This document shows positions 55,871-64,000 of a DNA stretch of 64,000 nucleotides, in pieces. Under the pieces are notes generated by a model. The model saw nothing but the letters and a program-made list of their open reading frames with translations. It was not told the DNA's origin and ran no database searches. The position numbers and the translations under genes were made by a program. The DNA comes from Annona cherimola (taxonomy: Eukaryota > Streptophyta > Magnoliopsida > Magnoliales > Annonaceae). The stretch lies in contig CM059972.1 of assembly GCA_030490835.1 (NCBI GenBank), forward strand, positions 17,399,764-17,463,763. Reading direction: 5' to 3'. The stretch's first letter is position 1; each line of letters begins with the position of its first letter.

Positions 55871-56762
55871 ATCTCTCTCTTAAAGTATTTTTATAGTAAT
55901 GGCTATTTGAGCTTTTTATATATAACTATCTCAAGATTGGTGAAATTAATTTGCACTTTAGATGCTTAAATTTCATGTTTACACCATTCTTGATTGACAA
56001 TTTCATAAATTTGTAGGCGCAATACCTTTATTAGGTAACACCTTCGCATTGTTAGCTTATCGTGATTCTTGACATGAATGGCTAAAATGCTCTTCTAGTA
56101 CATTAGTTATGTAATTTAATTAGTTTTTTTATGAGATTTAGTTAGATACTTGAAGTAATATTTTTTTAAGAAAGAAATCCAATTTAATAAGTACATGAAA
56201 AAATCAACTGAACTGGCCCATTTTAGGGCTTAGATAGGATGGTTTTGATGGATATTTTTATCATCTTACGTCACGAGTAAGAGTAAGCAGTACAAGGAAA
56301 TAGGGTTTTGGCTTTCTTATTAGCAACCAAAAAATTCTCTATTGGCAAGAAAACTATATATGCAAAAAAAAAAATCTTAGTTAATACTTTCATAGGCAAG
56401 ATACTTTTATAACAAATCAAAAAAATTACATAAAAAATCAAAATTTGATTGTTTAAGTAAAAATACGTGAACTATTGATAATCAAATTTCTTTTTTAATA
56501 TTTGTTATTGACATACGCCACTTATCGATGGAAATACTGCTATCGCTCCCAAACGGCGCAACTAAGGCCCCGCTGGCTATATTTTATATAATATAATATT
56601 TTAACTATCTAGCAATCTTATTTTTAATTATTTTTCATATTTTTCCATACAATTATTCTATCTGACTTTACTTTTACACTACCCTTATTATACCGTCATT
56701 TTTTTCATAATTTTTTTTTCTCAATTTGGCTTTTTTCTTCTCCTCAGACTCACCCTTGATTA
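55871..56762. other. AT-rich spacer
   Basis: Nothing recognised, apart from a diverged TTAGCAACCAAAAAATTC block near 56320 that recalls CACTA subterminal repeats. Confidence 0.3.
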
Positions 56763-57385
56763 GGGGTGTTAACGATCGAGTTGGACGGGTTGGAGCCTAA
56801 TCCTAATCCATTTAAAATATCTCAACCCTAACCTATTTATTAACTCATTTAGAAAACCTCAACCCTAACCTATCTATAACCCATTTAATAAACGGGTTGG
56901 TGGGTTGTTAACGGGTTGTATAGCAAATAACCTAAAAGCCTAGACTCTAGTAGATAATAATCTTGCAAGGAGAGACGAGAGGGTATTTTCGGCGTAGGGG
57001 AAATGAAAATAGGACAGTAACGAAAAAATGGAATTATGGCAGCATTGGAAAAATAAAAATTACGTGACTGAAGGAAGACTTAGAGAGGAAAAATAAAGGA
57101 GTTTACATGTATATATATAAAATTTTAATGAGTTAAGTGAGTTAAATGGGTTGAACGAATTAAACGAGTTGAACAGGTTATATGGGTTGAACAGGTTATA
57201 TGGGTTAAACAGGTTACTAAACGGATTGATAAGTTATAAAATCTCAACCCTAATCCATTTATTTAATTAAATAGTTAAACGGGTTGGCGGATCATAACCC
57301 ATTTATTCAAAAATCTCAACCCAAATCCATTTATAAACGGGTTGGACGAGCGGGTTGACGGGTTGATCATGACCATTAACACCCC
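56763..57385. mobile_element. fold-back element with GGGGTGTTAA ends
   Basis: The ends are GGGGTGTTAACG and, in complement, GGGGTGTTAATGG. Both arms are made of ACGGGTTGG and AACCCATTTA motifs. A run of 21-bp GGGTTGAACAGGTTATAT units lies at about 57140-57220. It belongs to a repeat type frequent in plant spacers. No coding is seen. Confidence 0.55.
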
Positions 57386-59045
57386 AATTTGGATGGGCGC
57401 AATGTTTGCACACTGAAGCCCTTACCTGGAAAACTTAATTAAAGCCGAGGAGTCGATCAGCAGCATTGATCGTATATGTTTTTGTTGCTAACAATTAATG
57501 ATTGACATGAATGAGCATCGTACGTCCTCATCAGTATGTACATAACCATCTGCACATGTAAACAGCCCGTTCGTTACTTCTCACAATTAAAGACCTTGAG
57601 TGGATACGAGCCATTATATATTGCTGTCACGACACCGTACAAGTGACACACCTTCCCTGTCGCATTTAACTTAGAAATTAATTATATTTTCAATATATTT
57701 TTCGAAAAAAAATTTAGAGAAGTTAATATCTTTCAATTTTTTATTTCTTATATTACAATTTAATCCAAGCCAAGTGCATATTTTTTGTAAAGTCTTGATA
57801 AGGTGTAAATCTAACCATGTAATCAATAATGTGTCTACGCATTGCCCTTAAAATAGGGGAGATAAATTCTCCGACCAAGACTCAAAGCCTAAACCTTCTG
57901 CACACATAGCAAACGCTTTGTCAACTATGCTGACCACATGCTGGCAATGTCTTTCCATCTTCAAGATATCAATGGATTAGTTTTAATTGAAGGATGAGAA
58001 ATTTTTAAATACTTCTAAATTTTAAGAAAATTTAAGAAAAGAGGGTGATTGCACACTAAGATTTAGGCAATTTTTTATGAGTCTATTTTGGAAGCTATAT
58101 ATTTACAATTTAATTATCGAAAAGCGCATTTTTCCAATTTAACATAACGCACATTCACCAACAATTACATGTAGAAAACTATGCTCCTTCGAGATAAAAT
58201 AGAAAAAGAAAAAAGAAAACTCACAGTAATGAAGATCCATAAAGTTATTTTTACATGGATGCATGCTCACAAAATGCCCATGTTGGAGCAAATTAAGTGG
58301 AGTGATTTTTTAATTGTTCTATTTAGAATTTTATTTTTTACAATATTTTATTTTTATCTAATTTTTACAAATTATGCTTATAAATTCTTTTACATTATAA
58401 AAAAGACAAAATTTTCTCATATCGAAGACCAAAGCTCCCATATATGGGAGCTGAAACTCGCATTTAAGGGTGCAACCTAGGCCTGTTCAGTTTGGTTTGA
58501 TTCGGGTAATAGTCTATCTTACTTATATCATATTACTAAAAGGTTTACCATACTCTACCCGTTGATCGGTTCGGTTCCTACTGGACCGTACCCTACTCAT
58601 TACACATAGAGTCGATTCCAGTTCCAATTCCAAATTGGTTCCCAAAATACTCGATGAAAACATTTTCAAAAGAAAACCTAGACAATTTATTAAAAAAACA
58701 TAAAGAAATCAAACCAACACTTACATATTAAATTTATAAAAACCAAGCCAACACTATTATATACGAAACTGTTGATCAGATATTACATATTTTGCATGGT
58801 TAGAAAAATTACTACATATTCTACAGCAAATGAATAGAAATTTTCAGACTTAAGAAAGTGAAAGGGATATACCTTGGGAGAACACAACTTGAACAAAATA
58901 ATAGAACTTGTTAGTAGATGGAATTCATTGATTTTAGGTTTTTCTTTCTGCAAATACAACAAGATGACAATAAATTAATCATAAAATAAAAGGAAAGAAA
59001 TCAAGTAGGGGAAGTAAGAAATAGGGTTTTGAAAGATGAAATAGT
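57386..59045. other. spacer
   Basis: No gene is recognised. A GATCGGTTCGGTTCC-rich block near 58560 is a low-information repeat. Confidence 0.3.
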
Positions 59046-59661
59046 TGTTGGTTTTTTTCAAAATTATAATAAGTATAATATAATTTAATAAATTAACAAT
59101 AAAAGCAAAGTAGTTAAGTTAGTTGGAGACTTTGGCAGAAACTACAAGTCTTGGGTTCAAATCTACCATTTGACTATTTTTTTGAATTTTCAATTTGGAG
59201 CAAGGGATTCAACGGTAACATAAGTAAGAATGGTTGTGTAATGCGACCAATTCATTCCAACTCAAGTGCTCCCATTGTCTCATTCAGACACATCTTGCCT
59301 CCTTCAAGACATTGTGTTGTCTCCGTTGAGACATCCTATAGCTTGTTTTGATTTAAACATTGTTGTCTTAATCAAGTTTTTACAGTTTTACCATATTATT
59401 TTGAAATTCTCTCCATTCAATAAAAAGTTCTGTTATCAAGTATTTGTGTGCCTAGAAAAAGATAGCAGACTGCTTCCTATTCTAATTCAGGTTTCACTTT
59501 TTGTATATTGGGGACAACTGCAAAATTATTCTAAACAACAAACAGTGTAGCAAAATTGTCTTAAGGAGAGTGACGTCGTAACACGCCTGAAGTGAAATTT
59601 AATTTTAATTTCACTTTTTTCACTTTCCTTAATTCTCTCCTTTTTTTATTTTGCCCCAACA
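59046..59661 (+). mobile_element. solo LTR related to the outer Copia LTR
   Basis: It aligns along its full length with 9637-10452 and 20368-21084 (TGTTGG start, ACATTGTGTTGTCTCCGTT, GTTTCACTTTTTGTAT, GCCCCAACA end). The flanks ATAGT and ATCTT agree only 3/5. It carries a B-box-like GGTTCAAATCT at 59154-59164. Confidence 0.75.
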
Positions 59662-59689
59662 ATCTTTCTTCCCTAACAATAGTAATATT

Positions 59690-60268
59690 CAAGTGAGTTG
59701 ACAAGGGAAAAAATTGAGCAGAGGAAGTCAAAAACAGGGTCTAATTTCATTGATTGCTTGAGCGTTCCTCCCACTGCCTGCTAGTTGCAGTGAGAAGAAA
59801 TCAAAACAGTGAGAGGAACGAGAGTAGAGAGAAGTGGCAAGGCCGAGAACAGGAGTGGCAGCGGCTTAGAGAATCGTCTAAGCAAGGAGAAGAGGATCAA
59901 GGGTTTTAGGCAAGGAGAAATAGGAGAGAGTGGAGGCTGGAAGGAATGACAAGAGGACCTAGAGTGAGCAGTGAGGCCGAGAATGGAAGAGTGGCAAGGT
60001 CTAGGGTTTTTGGCTTTGCTTGTCTAAGCAAAGAAAATAAAATGAGGGTGCGGGCGGGTGATGTGCAAATATTTGGGCAGCTTGGACATGCTTTTGACTT
60101 TGCTTTTTTAAGTAGGGAAAATGGAATGAGAGTTTGGGCAGCAATATGGAAATATTTGGGCAACTTGGACATATTCATTCCTCACATGTGGCGCAAGTGC
60201 ACGCGAAGTCGTGAACTTGATTTGAAGCGTCGCAGCGCACCCACCGTGTACAACAGTATAGAAATGCA
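59690..60268. other. purine/GC-rich spacer with a direct duplication
   Basis: The AAATATTTGGGCARCTTGGACAT box at 60067 and 60149, with the preceding TTTGCTT...GAAAAT-GAATGAG text, shows a diverged tandem duplication of about 82 bp. The open frame across it matches nothing known. Confidence 0.4.
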
Positions 60269-60278
60269 CAATAGTCAC

Positions 60279-60674
60279 GGAAGGTGATCAGGTGCATCCG
60301 GGTGCTCCCGGTGCATTGACCTTCAATGCTCCTCGGAGTATATACTTTTTTTTTTAATTTTTTTTCAAAATTTTTTTTATAAACTTATTAATCTAAATTT
60401 ATTTAACATATATATAAATTTTTACAATTTTTGGAGATTTTTATATATTTATTTCGGATTTTTAAAAATCAGTGGCATTTTAGTACCACTGATTTTTAAA
60501 AATCCGAAATAAATATTTAAAAATATCCAAAAATGATAAAAATTAATATACATGTTAAATACAATTATGTTAACATTCGCGTAAAAAAATTTAAAAAAAT
60601 AAAATAAAAAAATAGGTGTATGCACCCGGGAGCATTGAAGCTCAATGCTCTCTGGTGCACCTGATCACCCTTTC
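60279..60674. mobile_element. fold-back MITE of the GGTGCA family (396 bp), perfect 9-bp target duplication
   Basis: The ends are GGAAGGTGATCAGGTGCA and, in complement, GAAAGGGTGATCAGGTGCA. The flanks AATAGTCAC at 60270-60278 and 60675-60683 are identical. Confidence 0.8.
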
Positions 60675-60683
60675 AATAGTCAC

Positions 60684-61623
60684 ACTCTTTATATTACATA
60701 ATTAGAATACATTGTGTATATTTATATATGATTATATATTTGTTTGGATATCCATCTGAGTCGATTCTGTATACTCAACATATCTATCATATTCTTAACC
60801 TATTTGAGAAATCGAGTAATAATTTATATTCTACTTATACGCATGGATAATATTTTTTACAATATTTTACTGAAATTAGAGTTGAGTAGATGAGTAATAT
60901 GATGCCCTACCAAGTTACATCTCTACCCGCAATTATAAGAATGAAGCCCTACCCACCAGCCAATCCCCGGCAGACGTTAAGGTGATTTGGTATGAAGCTG
61001 TTATCTTGATTCTTCCCAAGTGTGCAGCTGCTGGGTTCCCACGAGGGAGGAGTGCAATTACTTGAGTCGGCGCGAGGGGTGAGTAGGGAGACTAAATGCC
61101 GTATGATGATGTGTCCCATGTTGCTAAGGATGAAATAAATGCCCGTATTGGAGCTTTCTGGTTCATGCCTATTAGGCTAGAGAGAGTGATCATTGCATGC
61201 CATAGATAATTATTCCATCAACCCCCGCCACAGTTTTTTTTTAAAAAAAAAAATTTCAAACACTAAAATAAGTAATATTAGTGTCAAAATATTGAAAAAT
61301 ATTGTATGATATTCGATTAAGGATGACGATTTAATATTAACCATAAGCACAGAAACTACATGTTTACCCTTGATTTTTAATTTTCAATATATTTTTTAAA
61401 ATTTAAACCACTTATCACGTTTAACAATCTTATTTTATCATGCTTCCCAAATAGAGATTGAATATATAACTATTTATTAATATTTTTGAAAAATATATAG
61501 CATGAATATGGTATATAAGTTTGTTATCCGAATGATCTTTAAGTCATAATAACTATACGTGGACAAACACAACAAATGGTTTAAATTTTTAAAAAATATT
61601 TTTTGCAACTTTTATTGGCACTC
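60684..61623. other. spacer
   Basis: Nothing recognised. Confidence 0.3.
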
Positions 61624-61638
61624 AAAAAGTCTTTTTTA

Positions 61639-61938
61639 GTCACCTGCGGCTAGCGCAGGTGGCAGGGGTGTTGGGCCCCTTAGCACAAGTCGTGGGTTCG
61701 AATCCCACGTGGGGATTTCGGCTCGGAAAAAAATGGTGTGGGAGTTGTGGTCTCTCTTTGAGGTAGAGTGGGAGCTGTTGTCTCCCTTGGGCTGGGTGGA
61801 AGCTGTTCTTCCTAATTCTTTAGTGGAGCTGTGTCTCCAGATTTCTTTGGAGGAGTTATGTATCTCCTTGTTTGTAAGAATGTCTCAAAACTACAATGTA
61901 ATATGTGTTGAGATATATGTAAATATAAACCATAAAAA
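61639..61938 (+). mobile_element. tRNA-derived SINE with 15-bp target duplication
   Basis: A perfect A box TAGCGCAGGTGG (61651-61662) and a perfect B box GGTTCGAATCC (61695-61705) start 44 bases apart. A body of about 230 bp and an A tail follow. Direct repeats AAAAAGTCTTTTTTA at 61624-61638 and 61939-61953 flank it. The 81-codon open frame inside is not a gene. Confidence 0.85.
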
Positions 61939-61953
61939 AAAAAGTCTTTTTTA

Positions 61954-63049
61954 ACTTCAGCAGGTCCTACTTTTGAGATATTGTACGAGGATTCTTTATT
62001 TTTCATTTTCGGAAGCAATATTTTTTATAACTACTTTGTTGGTAATATTGTTAATTTTATATTTTTGAAGCTAAGATTGGATTAAGTACTTGAGTTGAAT
62101 TATAAATAAATAAAAAGTCTCTATTAACAAGAAATATTCTTTTTGGATACGATGACATTTCTATAAGAAAATTTTTTTGCCTGACGTACATAGATGCTCT
62201 TATACATAAAGAAAAATTTTCTTACTTACAATACAACTATTATAATCAAAATAAAATTTAATTGTCGAAGTATAAAATCCATGAACTCATGCTAGAAATA
62301 AGTTCTAAATGCATACTTTTAGTAATAATTTTTTCTGTATTTGCAAAGGAGTTAACGAACTTAATTATTAGTGACTATTGGTGATATAAATGGGGCCTTC
62401 TTCAAAACTACTAGTTACCGATGAAAATCATAAAATCAACCCAAGGTAAAGAGAAAGAAATAGCACTTACTTGGACAAACACAGAAATTCTGACTAGAAT
62501 TTAGAGTAGCGACAAAATATTACGGAGCAAGTTCCGTGGTCAAAATTCAAAAAACTGAAGTGGGTAAAGGAGCACTTGCCACACCATTGTTAATTTCGGG
62601 GTGGGAGCCAGCTTCCGCATGCGACTTTGTGGCCCACATGTGTGAATGGTCATGATTGAAGTACAGGCATATTATGATTCGAGGGGTGCTTTGGCATGAT
62701 TTGCATTAATGGTGCTCTGCAACATCCTCCATCATTTTGTTTTTCCTTGTCCGGATTTCATTAGCCTTTCGATGATTGCCTTTCCAAATCCACCACATTC
62801 ATCGCCCCAGCGCCCCTCCATTTTCTTCTTTCACGTGTGCGCCTCTCGACCTGCGGTGATTTGTAAGTATTGTCGGTCAAAACTCCTTTCACACGTACAC
62901 ATGCATACTCCCGCGGACATCGTTTTTCCATCCACGCATGCACGAAAATATCATCTTTTTGTAAACCGTAAAATCGTTTAAACTGATAATCTAGGAACGG
63001 GACACCGAAGAAAGGGCTAATTCATCTTAACGGCTGTGATGACTTTATT
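61954..63049. other. spacer and HD-Zip upstream region
   Basis: AT-rich to about 62570, then mixed composition toward the HD-Zip gene. No other gene is recognised. Confidence 0.3.
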
Positions 63050-63056
63050 ATATACT
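63050..63056 (+). promoter_or_regulatory. TATA-like box of the HD-Zip gene
   Basis: TATATAC lies about 140 bases before the start codon; a weak match. Confidence 0.35.
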
Positions 63057-63193
63057 CGGCCTCACCACAGTCGAAGGCGCGCGTGTACAAAAAGCAAAGA
63101 TGGGAGTGAAGTGTAAACAAAACTGCTCTCGATAAAAACCTCCTCGATCCTTCTTTCCCTGTCATTTTTCTCATTTGTTTCGAGTCTTTTGCC

Positions 63194-64000
63194 ATGGAGC
63201 TGGGTCTGAGCTTGGGAGACGTCCAGAAACCCTTCCCTTTCATGGAGAAAACAATCAAGCCAAATCAACGGCCGGGATTCTGCATGACCTTAGGCTTTGG
63301 ATCCAACAGCCCTCTCCAAGAAGGAAAAAAGGCAAGCACAGATGAGAGAAGAACGACACCAGAAGATCACAAAGAAGATATAAAGGCTTCTTCAGATCAT
63401 CCACAGCTTCAGCTCCACCTCCTCCCTCTGTGGCCCGCAGGACATGGTACGTTCGTCCCCCCTCACTACCGCGGCTCGTTGATTTCTCAGCTTCTCATGG
63501 ATTTTCGCGATATGGGTTTTGATGGGCGTTCTTAATTTTATTTTATTTTCTTTTCTTTTTGTTTTCCTTTTTTTTTTTTTCTTTTGGGTATTAAGAAGCC
63601 GGGACTTCCGCGCGTCTTCTTGACGTGAATCGCATACCTTCAACGGAAGACGTCAATGGCAGCGCGGCTGCTTCCTCCCCAAACAGCGGCGTCTCCTCTT
63701 CGCTGCAGATGGACATGTCCATGTACAGGAGTAGAGTAAAGAGAGACAGAGATCAGGAATATGGCGGAATCGAATCGGAGGCGGGAAGAGCATCGTCAAG
63801 AGTGAGCGACGAAGAGGAGAACGGCTTGGCGAGGAAGAAGCTGAGGCTATCGAAAGAGCAGTCGGCTTTTCTTGAAGAGAGCTTCAAAGAACACAGCACC
63901 CTCAATCCAGTAATTAGCACGGTCTCAGAAACTCTTATTATCCTTTCGTTGCATTTAGAGTATTTGTATTTACTGCAAGCAAACATAACCCCCGAGAAAA
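63194..64000 (+). CDS. class II HD-Zip transcription factor, first two exons (continues past window)
   Basis: This is a nuclear homeodomain-leucine zipper repressor; class II members act in shade, auxin and organ-polarity programmes. The exons are 63194-63446 and 63596-63909, with donor GT at 63910. The N-terminus MELGLSLGD contains an LxLxL (EAR) repression motif, and a second LQLHL lies at residues 72-76. An acidic SDEEENG precedes the homeodomain start ARKKLRLSKEQSAFLEESFKEH (from about residue 163). The exon ends after STLNP (residue 189), the conserved class II intron position in helix I-II. Helix III (WFQNRRA), the leucine zipper and the CPSCE motif must lie downstream. I chose the start because it gives the conserved N-terminus. 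There are no disruptions. Confidence 0.92.

Noticed and set aside
63022..63268. Minus-strand open frames over the HD-Zip start
   Set aside because: Shadows of the HD-Zip 5' UTR and first exon.

Overview
This is nuclear DNA from a flowering plant. The coding evidence consists of classic plant genes: a group IV cyclic nucleotide-gated channel, two class III peroxidases and a class II HD-Zip factor. All have canonical GT-AG introns and lie in AT-rich spacers full of LTR retrotransposons, fold-back MITEs, SINEs and CACTA-like pieces. I cannot fix the species from the sequence alone.

Layout. Positions 1-4330 hold the last four exons of a CNGC19/20-type channel (+); the 5' part lies outside the window. 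Positions 5655-27500 are a tandem duplication of a unit of about 2.8 kb carrying a decayed RMA-like RING gene (-). Copy 1 (5655-21715) has been blown up by a solo-LTR-like element (7382-9286) and by an 11.4 kb Copia element (9637-21084). That Copia is itself split by a gag-only Copia on the other strand (10761-15753) and by a TTA-flanked Harbinger-type MITE (19260-19626). Copy 2 (22380-27500) carries two further solo LTRs (22437-23603 and 25823-26847). Each copy shows the empty site for insertions in the other, so the order of events can be read directly. A small SINE (-) follows at 27670-27795.

Positions 28816-31960 hold a complete four-exon class III peroxidase (-), and 40720-42317 a second complete paralogue (+). 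They are divergently oriented, with identical intron positions and phases. The 8.8 kb between them is AT-rich and filled with fold-back elements, several with 9-bp target duplications. Positions 42318-63000 contain no intact gene that I recognise. They hold more fold-backs, a GC-rich island of unknown nature (44240-44720), a CACTA-like element with one captured exon of mitochondrial enoyl reductase (MECR, 53432-53529), a solo LTR related to the large Copia (59046-59661) and a SINE with a 15-bp target duplication (61639-61938). Positions 63194-64000 are the first two exons of a class II HD-Zip gene (+), which continues past the window.

The four real genes are unrelated in function: membrane Ca2+ channel, apoplastic peroxidases and transcriptional repressor. 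No operon-like or pathway clustering is implied beyond the peroxidase pair. The most unusual signals are a Copia LTR carrying a correctly spaced tRNA-type A box/B box, and two unrelated LTR elements inserted at the same homologous position in the two tandem copies.
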